From Alligator mississippiensis (lineage: Eukaryota > Chordata > Crocodylia > Alligatoridae): 64,000 bases of DNA. The DNA lies in NCBI RefSeq assembly GCF_030867095.1, contig NC_081835.1, positions 16,872,501 through 16,936,500 on the forward strand, read 5' to 3'. Made by a program: the position numbers and the translations under genes. Below, piece by piece: positions 40,401 to 51,186 of this stretch (position 1 is its first letter; every line of letters starts with the position of its first letter). Under the pieces are notes generated by a model that was not told the origin of the DNA, made no database searches, and saw only the letters and a program-made list of their open reading frames with translations.

Positions 40401-43400
40401 CAGGAGAGGCAGCACTAAGGCCAGATTTCCCCATCCAGTGGGAGGACTGAAGGAAGTAGATACATGCTACCCAATTTCTCCTGTGCATTGAAAGACGAAG
40501 GGAAAGGCAACTCACTGCCCAGCTTATTGCTGTCCTCTCTCATTTCAGAGTTAGCTAGTGTCATAAGTAACTCACCTCAGCAGAGAGATCCCCAACGTAT
40601 AGAATTTGCAGGACATTGCCAGACTTGGTCTGATAGGGAACCAACTGCTCCCCTCGCTGACGAGCAATCACAGTTACCTTGTAAGAGGCAGAAAAAAAGT
40701 TAAAGAGCTTGTGTGCGCCAGCACCAGGACATCAATGGGCAAATTAGGGGAGAATCTGAAGATTTACCACATCTGCTGGGCCCATGTGAGGGTCATCTCC
40801 ACTCAGACCTGCACAGAAGAATGAAACTCGAAGGTCTCCCACCTGGAAACAAGGGAAAAAACCACCAAAAGTTAATAGCAGATTCACTTCGAGATAAGAT
40901 TCCCCATTAAACTATTCTTTATGAGGCATTTCCAGGTTGTAACACAGCCTAAAAGCTTTGTACTGCCACAAGAGATGTTCATATAGGATTCCTGCATGTG
41001 TTTTTTTCCCTAGGCTGAGTCTCAAAAATGAGAGAGTACCTTGACCCATTTTTAAGCAATCCCACCATATGTATGGGAGTCCAGCAATGCCAGGAGTGTT
41101 TCACATCACTTCCCTTTCATTAAGTAGAACCGCATGAGCTAACAGAGCCTTGGCTTATTTTTTTGCTATAATCTGCTCAGCTGCATGGAACAGACCTTGA
41201 AAACTGCACAGACCAGTGAGGCACAGATGAAACCCATTCTGCTAGAGCAGCAGTGGCACAGTCCCATTTCTTTTTATTTACTAGCCTGCCAATTTAACAT
41301 GTGAAAAAAGATGCTCAAGGACAGCAATAAGGGGTAAAGGCAGAATCGGAGGGTGCCTGTGCACGAGCGCATCGGAGCAGACTTGACCGAGTCTTCTGGA
41401 GCCTGGCAATTGCCATGTTTCAGCAGCCTCCTGCGTCTCATGTATCAGCATCTCTGTGCTTAAAAATGGCAGCAGGGGCACTTGAACTAAGGCTCAAACA
41501 AGTTCAGTTCAAGCACCCCTGCCGCCATTTTTAAGCGTGGGAAAGCCGATACACAAGTTGTGGTGCCACTTAATTAGAGCAGCTCTCGGAGCTGCTCTAA
41601 AGTGCAGCATCCCCCCCCACCAACCTGGAGCATGTGTAAAAGTGCCCAAAAGTTTCTCAGCTATACAAAAATGAATCACCAGCATTAGCCTTTCAGCAAG
41701 GGGTTGGATCCTGTATGACTGCTCAGCTCTCCCACCTTCTATTTTTATGGAAATAGAGTTTCTAGGAAGCTTGCAAGGCCATGCCTTTCATTTTAAGTCT
41801 GCCAAGCAGATTTTAATTGCAGCAAAGAAAAACCAAGGCAAAAACCCTTCATCTTACTTCTGGACGCCTGGGGTTCTCACTATGGTAAAAATAATCGCCT
41901 CCTCGGGTAACATCTGCATGTGGATCTTCCAGGTTTGACAGGCTCATCTGCTTGAAGTTGTCTATTTTGTCAATAAGACCTGAACAGAATAAAGAAGCAA
42001 GACTAGGTCTCAAGTAGCACATTAACCTACATTCCATTTCACTATCTCTTCATGGCCAGTTTAGGGACTGCCATTCCAAAAGGTAATGAGCAAAACCCAC
42101 CCGATTCGGGACCTGTGAGCACAAACACTCATGAACATGAGTCGTCACTGCGATAAAATGATCAGTAAAGCTAACTGCACTTTATCATGCTAATGCAGGT
42201 GCATGACAAACAGGTCCAGGGAGGTGATACTTCCCCTTTATGCGGCATTGGTCAGGCCAGAATTGGAGTACTGCATCCAGAGCAATCTATGTAAGTTTTA
42301 TACCCGAGACCACCCAGTCTTGCTCTCATATCATTCACATACAAAGCCATGCACATATTTCTTACCTTTGGAAAGAAAGAACCTGCCCACCTGGACATCA
42401 GGAGCAGTCACAGTGAAAGATTCCACAGCCATAGCACTGGGGAACAGAAATAGTTTCCATAAAAATTCTATCATTATGGACATATTTGTGATCAACAACA
42501 GATAATAAAAGATCAATGAAGTAGCGATGCAAATCTGAGTGCAAGAGTACCAAAACGTTAAATAGCTGGTGCAATGTAGAATGTGAGCCCCTGGTATTTT
42601 TATCTTAATGGTGTCAGCAATGGACTTTGATGAATAAAAAGGACCACTATAAACATCTAGTCTGGCCTTCTGCATAATACTGGCCTAGCATTTTTATTAT
42701 AAGCTTCATGAAGGAGTTACAGATCTAGTTCTGCTAGAGTTCAGAAAGTTATCCAACCTCAATGTAAAGACCACATATGACAATTAAATCATTCACATTC
42801 CTAGGTAAGTTGCATCAGTAGCTAAATTATCCCCATTGCTAGAAACAATAGTATCTTTCTTTTAGTTCTCAAAGCGTTTAATGTCAGCTGTTAAACACTA
42901 GAACTTGTTCGCTTTTACTAAATTAAAGTGCTCTCCATCGTAAATCTTTACTTCATGAACCCATTTCTAGCCCACGATCAAGTTACCAAAGTCCTAGTTC
43001 TGCAACTTTTAAACCCATACTTAATTTTACTGTCACAAGTAATCCTATTGATTACACACAGCAGTAAATTACATGCAAAAACATTTTCAGGATCAAATTG
43101 CAAGATAACAAGCTAATATTTGCATATATCTGTTTAGAGGGTTTTATCTTTCACCCAAACTGTCACCCAGCTTTTAGGGATCTCTTGTGCACATTAGCTC
43201 AAATAAGGGAAAAATGCATTTTGATTTATTTTTTCTTGTTTTCTGACCAGGTATTTGATTATTTTTATTACCCAGAGCATTATTAGTTAGAAATATACAA
43301 CATTTTTAAAAACAAAGTTCTAGTTATGTGAAAGTCCTAAAACCCTGAGGGGACCCCCCCCCAAACCTCAAGATCTAACGGTTCTGCAAATTCCAAAACT

Positions 43401-46400
43401 CTCCTGTTCTCCAACCTGTTCTCTCTGTCCTTCCACTGATCTTACTTACACAAGGCAAATCTTCATTGCATTCCTTGACATGCCACTAGAAAATACTCAA
43501 ATACTATGGTGAGTGGCACTAAAAATCTGTATTTTTTCTATTATTATTCTACTGTAGTCAAAATACAGCAGTGGGGAGTAATTAGGTTACTAAATTACAT
43601 TTTGGAGAGGCTGACACGTACAAATCCATGACCTGGCATACACTCTGTCAAGAGATATGAGCACACAATGCATCTGGCATGACAATCACAAAGGGTGCCA
43701 TTCTGTTTTTGTACTTTTAATAGTTCCCAATCCCACTGATGGATTAGGAAAGTTGGAAAAGGACTTCTTGGTTTTCACACTTGGAGGCAGTACAGTCCAG
43801 AAGCACAAGATATATGACTGGAAGGGAGAAAGATGCCACTTGCTAATTGTAATTAATTATATACAAACCTAATCCTGGCTGCATTACTGGTTCATTTCTG
43901 AGCACTTCCCGTTTGTGCTGCCTCAGAGTGAAAACTGAAAGAAATTCCTGTAGAAACAATGTACCCTCTATCTCACCATGCTACAAAGATTAGTTAGCCC
44001 TCCATCACCCCCCCACCCACACTGTATCTGATTGATCAAAGATATTGTATTACAGGAGTTGGGTTGAATTTGTTTTGGGGTGAATTACCTTGGATTTTTA
44101 TGTCCAATCTCTCGATCAAAATTTTTACTGTTCACAACTTCCGATTTCCATTCAGTGTCTAAGGAAAAGACAGAGGTTGGAGAGAAGAAAAAAGAATGCC
44201 AAGTTAGACAGGTTGTACTTAACCAGCAGAAAGAGAGAGAGATTTTAAACTGAACTTACACTTGCAGACATGCACTTTATATCATATGTATGTTTTAAAG
44301 GGTGCTTAAAGTACACTTCAACTGTTGTCTCATGGGGGGTGGGAGTCTAGGGAAAGAATGAAAGTGTGGGAGTGAAATTCTGGCTGCACTGAGTTCAGTG
44401 GGAGTTTTGGACTTTACTGCTGGTGCTCTTCAGTGAATGAGTTACATCTGGCTGAGGGCGAGATACAATTTCTGTTGAAACCAAATGGCTCAATCTGGTG
44501 AAGCAGCAGACAGATGTTTGCTGCTGTATGTACTGCAATGTTTTACTGCTGCCTTCACCACACAGGGGAACCTCTTGAGATTCTCAATATGGGTTCCACC
44601 AGCTTCTTTATGACAAACATCCTCTTCATGCAGTTCATCTGCAAAATAAGAGCTGTACATGCTTCCCTGGACAGACACAGACAATGGCAGGTATCTTTTT
44701 TAGGGGCAGAGTGACAATGCTAGCAGGCCATACTCATAGTCCTATGGGCTTTTCTATTCGCTTTTACTGCAGAACTGCTGTTAGCTCACAGCCACCAGTT
44801 CTGTTCCCAATACATTTCCAAGCTACAGAGCCCTGTATTCCACTGAGCTGATGGCATTTTTATAATTATACTCATGGATTGTTAAAGCACACAGGCATGT
44901 AATGTGGGCATGCAATCAGGGATAAGTGAGGCCCAGAGGCTAATCTGCAGAGATGCGATGACTCAGAGCATTTGTTTTCTGCCACTGGGTAGATCAAAAT
45001 AATCCTCTCTTCTGCTGTTGCCAGAAAAGCATTTGGCAAAAAGCACAACACATATCAAAATACAAAGGCATTCAAGACACTGGTATTTCAACTGTTCATG
45101 CTGGTACCTGAACAATATTTACTTGCTCATATGGGTGGAAGCACACATGCCACTTCTCCCAGGTCTCTTCCCTACAATTATACAAGACTGAAGACTTTGG
45201 GTGTTCTTGAATTCCTAACACAGATTTCCTTTTGCATTTACTCTTGAATGGGCTGGTTCTGCTCCAATCCCAACTGTCTTAAGGAACCAAGGCCTGCCAA
45301 GGGTGCATGACTTAGAACCATTTTCCCATTCCCAGTGCCCTAGCAAGGAAGTTTGGTACCTAGGGCAAAGCCTGCAGCAGCAGTCCACCCTTGACCCATG
45401 CACAGATCTGGGGGACCCTTCCATGATTGCCTGGGAGCACACGCAACAGTGGGAGCTGCCTTCCCTCCATCCCCGCGTCCCACCAGACAAGCTGCTCGCA
45501 GCTCCATCCTGCGCCCTGCCCCAGCTGGGCAGCACCTGTTGGTGCCCCTTCGCTTCAGTGCCTGGGGCAGTTGCCCCGCTTGCCCTCCCCTTGCTACAGC
45601 ACTGCCCATTCCTCCCAACGTGTTTTCACTCTTCTTCGCAGACCACCATAGAACTCCCTTTCAAATCAGCATGGAAACCCAGTTTCCACTTCAAAAGAAA
45701 CAACTAATTTTGAATCAAGTAATGATTAACTTACTATATGAATATCTTGTTTCTTTCTTAATTTCACCATTCTCCTCATATTCTCTGCAGAAGAGAGAAG
45801 AAAAATAGCAAAGAGGTCAATAACTTTGCACAGAGCTCAGAGAAAACCAAGTAAAATGCAAATGGTTATATTCTGAATGGAATTAAACTTTCCCTAAACC
45901 TTAGATTCTTAACAAAGAGGCTGTAGTTCTGGGAGCATGAGGGAAAGGTTACAAACATTTTGGATGGCAACCATCTTTTCTTGAACCATATTACTGAAGA
46001 GAAGGCAAGTCTGAAGTAGACTGGGGTGAAAGTGATGGAGAACATTTTTTTTAAGCCAGGGAGCCTGCTATTAACATAAGCAAATTAAAATTGGGAAGCT
46101 GTTTTCTGCATCTTCATTATTTGCCAGAGAAAGTGTGTGCGCGCACTAGGATACAATGCAGCTTGGAAAACTGAATTTTGACGTGACCTCTTCCAAGAAA
46201 AAGAAAATCATCAATTAATTTTCTCTGTCCTTCTGCTTACATGTGTTAAGAGCAATTATGTATATTTTTCTTCTCTTCATCCTCCTCCAAAAAAAAAAAT
46301 AGAAAAATTTTGATTTTTATCAATTCCAGCTGTCTGAAAGTTGGAGGGGAGGCAGCAACATTGAAGTTTACCTGTAACCTTCTAAAAATTATGTGAATGC

Positions 46401-49400
46401 CTGTGGATCCATGTTTAGTAACTATACTAACTTAAAACAAACAGTAAAGGCAAATAATATTTTGCTGTTATATTACACCTGTCAATCAAACAGGTAAAGA
46501 GTCGATTAAGACTCCTGGTCCCCTGGAAGGAAGGCAGGCATTTGGAAGATTACAGGTAAACTTCAATTGGCTCAATGTTGCTGGGGCACCCCAGAACTTC
46601 CAGGCAACTGAAATTGCTAGAAATTATTTTAATACTATTTGTGGGGGGAGGGAGAGCAGGGAAATAACAAAACAAAAAGTTAATGAATTATCCACAAATT
46701 AGGTACTTTTTTTCTTCCCATTGTACAGGAGTTTTATACACATGAAAGCAGAAATAGAGAAAATTAAGGATTTGTCCAAAGTCACATACCAACTTACTGG
46801 CTGTTGGCAGATCTGAGAGTAGAGTCCACACCTCTGTTCCAAGATGTACGTCATTAACTGCAACAGTGTAAACACTACTTCAAAACATTTCCATTTATAT
46901 TAGGTAACAGGTATTAGCTGGACAGTTCTGATTTAATACTGGTACTTATTATAGATTTCCCATTTTATACTGTACAGCTTATTTGGTCAACTAAGAAAGT
47001 GATTGGCTCATGGATTTGTTTTTGTTTTAATTTAAAATATTTTATTTATTAAAAAAAAGACAGTAAAATACTGAGATGGAGCACAGCTCACAGAGTATGA
47101 TGGCGTCAATTGAACAGATTTGTGGACTTTTATGAAAATGTAAGGCTCTCTGGATTCTCTTGACATTGCTTGGAACAGAACAGTGTTGGAGACAAGAAGG
47201 TAAAGGCTGAGCTGCAGCTGTGGCTTTTAAGCAGGCTGAGATAGAGCTAAATGAGGTAAGGCAGTGGGTGTAAGTTTTTACATCCTCTTGGAGGTCAGGG
47301 GATGGGTGGGTGATGTTAGAAGGATTTGTTCATTGTGTTCTGACCCTGCAAGGGGGTTCATCTGCACAAATCTGGGGGTCATAGTAAAAAAACCAAGAAG
47401 AAACCTGCACAGAAAACTAAACAAAAGCTTGTGAAATCCCAAGGGTCACATAACAAACAAGACGAAATCCCAAAGTGAAATCACAGGCTGTCACATAACA
47501 AATAAATTACATGAAAAAGTTTATCCATCACCCAGTCTATCTTCCTTAAATTTAAACAGTATGTTGGTAAAGTCAAAAAACTAAACTCAGAACAGAGCCT
47601 TAAAGCAGCAGCAACTTACTTGGAGTCTTCATATTCTACCCACTGGTACATTTCTACATTACGTTTGAGTTTGACAGTCTGAATGGAAAGCCCATAGCTG
47701 GGATCGAACAAAGGCTGTTTAAATACAAACACACACAATTCAGCATAAAAATACCTGCATATTTTTGCTAGCAAAGTTGATCTGTTCAAGTTTATGTTGG
47801 GGAAATCATACTTTGTTATGCCACAAAAGGGATTTCATGGAAATGTTTTCACTTCAAAATGTTAAAAAAGAAAAAAAGAACAAAACTCTCAAGACCCAAA
47901 GTAAATTTTAAAAAGTGGGGTAATGAAACAATGCATTAGAAACAGTATAATTCTGCACTACTGCTGTGTATCTTTTTTCAGAGGATTTTTAAGAACTCTA
48001 TTTATGTTAATTATACTTTCCAAAGCCACGTGAATAAAAGGAAATGTGCACATTGGGTGGATAATCAAATTTCACTCTGGTACAAATGATAAATTCCATG
48101 AAGTGACTGATATACCAGCAATGGATGCAGTATAAAAAGTCTTGGCACAGGAGGGAGTGCATGCTATCTATTTAGAGCAGTGATAAATTTGGCCTGAAGA
48201 AAGTGAGACAAGCCTGTGGAAAGGCAGGCAACATAACCAGGTGTCCTGGCTCACTGTCCCTTACTCAAAGCATTCAACCATGCTTGAACAGATTTAAAAT
48301 GAACCCTTTGTCTTCTCTGCTGGCCATTATTTCATCATGACATGCCTTGGAAAAAGAACTAACCACAACATAATTATATCTGATCTAACAAGAAGATGTG
48401 CAGCTTCCACATCAGATCCTCAAGTCTTTGCATCTTTTTGAATGCAATGACAAGTCCCAAAATCTCTACAGTACAGATGTGAGGAAGAATTGAAAACATC
48501 AACATACTCAGGTAGGGCATGTTTAGATTCCAAAGTATTTCTGCATATCAAGTATGCCTGGTTTTAACTGGCAGAAGAGCTTTCCATTCCCTCAACTTAT
48601 GCACTAATTTTTGGCCACTATTATTTTACTTGCCTTTGATGTTGCAAGGGCACCAGACAAATGCACTAGTTTCCCCTCATTTTGTTGAGACACGGTGCGT
48701 ATGTTGTCAAGAGGAATTACAAGAGACAAGCCCTCATCAAGAGAGGTGGCTGTCTTCAAAGCTCGTCCCTGCAGTCAATTAAAAGAGAATACAATGAAAA
48801 AAAAACGAGGAAGAATCTTGAATTAACGAATGAACCAACCAGAAGACTGTGTCACAAATTCCACAAAATGCTAGCATGATCAGGCACATGGCATGAAACA
48901 TCTGTACTTATTTGTTGTTTCAATCTTAATGCCCGATTTTTACTTGAAAGAACAATACTTCTTCATGCAACTAAACCACTAAAGTTAATGTACATACTCA
49001 CCAGCACAATATTCCTACCATGATACCCTAAAATTATTTTCTTCCTTTTGACCTTAGTCACTAATGATAGTATGGATGCTACTATGGCGTTATTTTACCA
49101 TACAATTATTCTGACTGGTTGATAATATTCCCTTCCTTAACTTCAGGTTATTGCTCTTTATGCTACACACTTCTGTTTGAGATAGCAAAAATTCTTTTTC
49201 TTCATTTATGTAGGTAGCATGCTAGAAGCTTTTTGTTTTCTGGGTGAAGCTCTGAAATTTCACCAAATTCTGTCTCCACTCCAAGATTTCCAGTCAGATC
49301 AGATTAAAAATACTTTCAGGATAAAGGAAAGCCTTAATCCTGCAAACTCTTATGCACATACTTAAGGTTTGCTAGCACAAGTAGCTCATTTAATTCTGGG

Positions 49401-50757
49401 AGATGTATTACAGGTAGTGGAGCTGAGGGCCTGAGTATTTGCAGAATCAGAACTAAAATTAGCCTCAAATTAAAACAAACAGTTTGAAACTAGAGTATTA
49501 AATAACCTGTAGTATAGCTAATTACTCAGTTTTGTGGAGATTAAACTAGCTTTACACACTTACACTATAGTTCAGATAAGTTCTAACAGTTTTCTGAGCA
49601 AGCATGGGAAAGATGGGAATGTAAAAATAAGGTTTTAGGAATATGGTTGCTTACTTACTTGTGGCTACTATTTGTTTTGACACAAGCAAAGCAAGTCAAC
49701 TAGAGTATGAAATCTATAGCCTCCCCTATGCAATAGTACAACAGAATCATTAACTCCCTTTGTTGTACAAAAGGGGGAAGCGACTTACACGAGAGGCACT
49801 TGCACACAGAAGGCATGTGCAAATCCATGTAATGCTCTTCAGTTCCACTTGCCACCTAATATTTATTCATTCTTCCCTGTACTCCACTGCTTACTCTGGA
49901 TGTTCCCGTCACGTCCCTTCATATTCAGTTCTCAAAAACTCTCATAAACAGCTCTCCTATCCAATATCCTACTCCTCTATTATGTCCCCAACTCAGCCAG
50001 TGATAGGATTCAGGCTCTTCCCATATGTTCCACCTTTCTCACACATGAATTAATAACAAAGCTTAGAGGACAGCCCAAATGCTTTGCAGTTTGACATTAC
50101 AAACACTCAGGTAAGAAAGAATTTGACTGGAAGTGCCATAGACTCGAGACATACAGGAAAACATTGGCTTGACATGCAATTCACATACCTCATTGGTAAA
50201 AAGCACGTAGAAAGAAAGGGAAAACGACACAAACCCAATCAGCATCCCCCCAGATGTCTCACTGAGCCGCTCCAGGAACCCTGGTTTGGGCTCACTGGTA
50301 ATTTTAACATGTTCTTTTCTGCTGCTTGCGTCAGAGACCTGTTAATGGAAAACAAAAATGAAATGTTAGAGACAGCAAACTGGCACGTATGCATGGAAGG
50401 ATCTATCAAGAAACACGTAGGAAATTTCTAATGATTATCAGTATAACGTGATATATTATATTCCTACCACCACAAAACCACTTGGGGACGGATCAGACCT
50501 TTAGTTTAAAATGCACCCACTGGTTTAGATTCTCTCTGTTAACTGCTGCCTTACCTTGTTTTCATTAATTTTTTAATGACCCTGCTGCTCTGCTTTCTGC
50601 TCCCTGCCCTGTGCCCCCAGCCTGATCTGCTGCCCCTCCTACGCCTAGCTGCTCCCAACCCTGACCTGCCGCTCTGCTTTCTGCTCCCAGCATCGCCCCC
50701 AGGACAGGCGGACACGCGGGGCCCTCGGCGCGGGGCAGCACTTACGTTCCGCGACAT
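37483..50757 (-). CDS. TMEM43: TMEM43 (LUMA), nuclear envelope and ER membrane protein (complete, 12 coding exons)
   Basis: Exons in gene order on the minus strand: 50746-50757, 50189-50338, 48634-48768, 47620-47714, 45735-45784, 44089-44158, 42366-42436, 41858-41979, 40768-40842, 40576-40677, 38849-38966, 37483-37685. The sum is 1203 nt, exactly 400 residues as in human. One membrane segment lies at about 34-52. A long luminal region follows, then three hydrophobic segments at about 310-335, 342-368 and 370-392. TMEM43 is an inner-nuclear-membrane and ER protein linked to emerin and lamins. Serine 358, mutated to leucine in human arrhythmogenic cardiomyopathy type 5, is conserved (CIATSLSLL). 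Every intron is GT-AG except intron 3, which begins GC. The start is the weakest point: exon 1 codes only MSRN and the frame stays open upstream to an ATG at 50913, but the 400-residue match favours 50757. Confidence 0.96.
41351..41647. mobile_element. MITE with GGGCATTTATACAC termini, copy 3
   Basis: Starts GGGTGCCTGTGCACGAGC and ends GCATGTGTAAAAGTGCCC. Internal GCATCGGAGCAGACTTGACC and ATTAGAGCAGCTCTCGGAGC blocks match copies 1 and 2. 297 bp, in TMEM43 intron 8, about 210 bp upstream of exon 8 on the plus strand. Confidence 0.75.
42131..42283 (+). mobile_element. CR1 LINE fragment
   Basis: Frames here read ...[20 protein letters not shown], the CR1 C-terminal region, preceded by AACATGAGTCGTCACTGCGA as in the copy at 395-415. 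Both ends are truncated. TMEM43 intron 7, antisense to the gene. Confidence 0.85.
45250..45650. repeat. GC-rich island, probably an unassigned repeat
   Basis: A sharp rise in G+C inside AT-rich TMEM43 intron 5, with overlapping open frames on both strands and no similarity to TMEM43. The text CCTAGCAAGGAAGTTTGGTACC and its style resemble the GC-rich cores of the hAT-type elements elsewhere in the window, but I found no matching termini. Confidence 0.35.
46363..46564. repeat. Inverted repeat, possible short MITE or hairpin
   Basis: GAAGTTTACCTGTAA at 46363-46377 is exactly inverted at 46550-46564. The flanking GCAACATTGA (46355-46364) and TCAATGTTGC (46572-46581) are also inverted, with a small offset. 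TMEM43 intron 4. No target duplication found. Confidence 0.6.
46720..46830 (-). mobile_element. MIR-like SINE fragment
   Basis: The order GCAGAAATAGAGAAAATTAAGGA, then TTGTCCAAAGTCACATACCAA, then GGCAGATCTGAGAG matches the antisense MIR pattern of gaggcacagagaggttaag, ttgcccaaggtcacacag and gccaggattcgaac. TMEM43 intron 4. Confidence 0.5.
48627..48640 (-). other. TMEM43: GC splice donor of TMEM43 intron 3 (GC-AG intron)
   Basis: On the minus strand exon 3 ends ACATCAAAG and the intron starts gcaagtaaaa. With GC as donor the exon is 135 nt, phase 0, ends GALATSK, and joins exon 4 (PLFDPSYG) to match human TSKLLSDPNYG. A GT four bases further into the intron would shift the frame. AAG followed by gcaagt is the strong consensus typical of genuine GC-AG introns. 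The acceptor of intron 3 is tttaaacag at 47715-47723. Confidence 0.88.
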
Positions 50758-50790
50758 CCTCACGGGTGCGGGCACTGCACGATGGCGCGG

Positions 50791-50811
50791 GGCATGCCGG
50801 GAGTTGTAGTT
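50791..50811 (-). promoter_or_regulatory. ZNF143/THAP11-type site (ACTACAACTCCCGGCATGCC)
   Basis: Read on the minus strand this is a near-consensus SBS2 motif, the element ACTACAA-TCCC-GCATGC known to recruit ZNF143 with THAP11 and HCFC1 at CpG-island promoters. It lies 34 bp upstream of the TMEM43 ATG. The sequence match is direct. Binding is inferred. Confidence 0.75.
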
Positions 50812-50824
50812 TCGCAGCCGCGAG

Positions 50825-50927
50825 GCACGCCGGGAGTCAGGCGGGCCGCCGCGAGGCGTGCCGGGAAAGCGAATCCTGGCGCGGGCGGGGAAGGAGAAGC
50901 GCGGCCTATGCAAAGCATGCCGGGAGG
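50825..50927. promoter_or_regulatory. Three further GCRYGCCGGGA motifs
   Basis: Partial copies of the same core occur at 50825-50838 (GCACGCCGGGAGTC), 50855-50869 (GGCGTGCCGGGAAAG) and 50914-50927 (AGCATGCCGGGAGG), all in the same orientation as the full site at 50791. They keep the GCATGCCGGGA part but lack the TTGTAGT half. They may be weak sites or worn copies of a local duplication. Confidence 0.5.
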
Positions 50928-51186
50928 GGTCATTTGCAGCCGAGGGTGGCCACGAAGGTGCCTGCGCTTAGCTGCCGGCTGAACTCCTCCGAAGCGGCCC
51001 TCAGCAGGCAGAAGCAGGGTGCTGGGTGCTCCCCAGGGTGTCCCCGCAGCACCTCGTGCTCCCCCTTTCGCTGCTTGCCAGCAGGCAGTGCGGAGACAGC
51101 CTAGGGGCCTTCCTCTCGCAGCGTGGAGACCGGGCGGACGGGGCACCGGTGGGGTCAGTCAGCGCCGGGCGCGCGAGTCCCTCACC

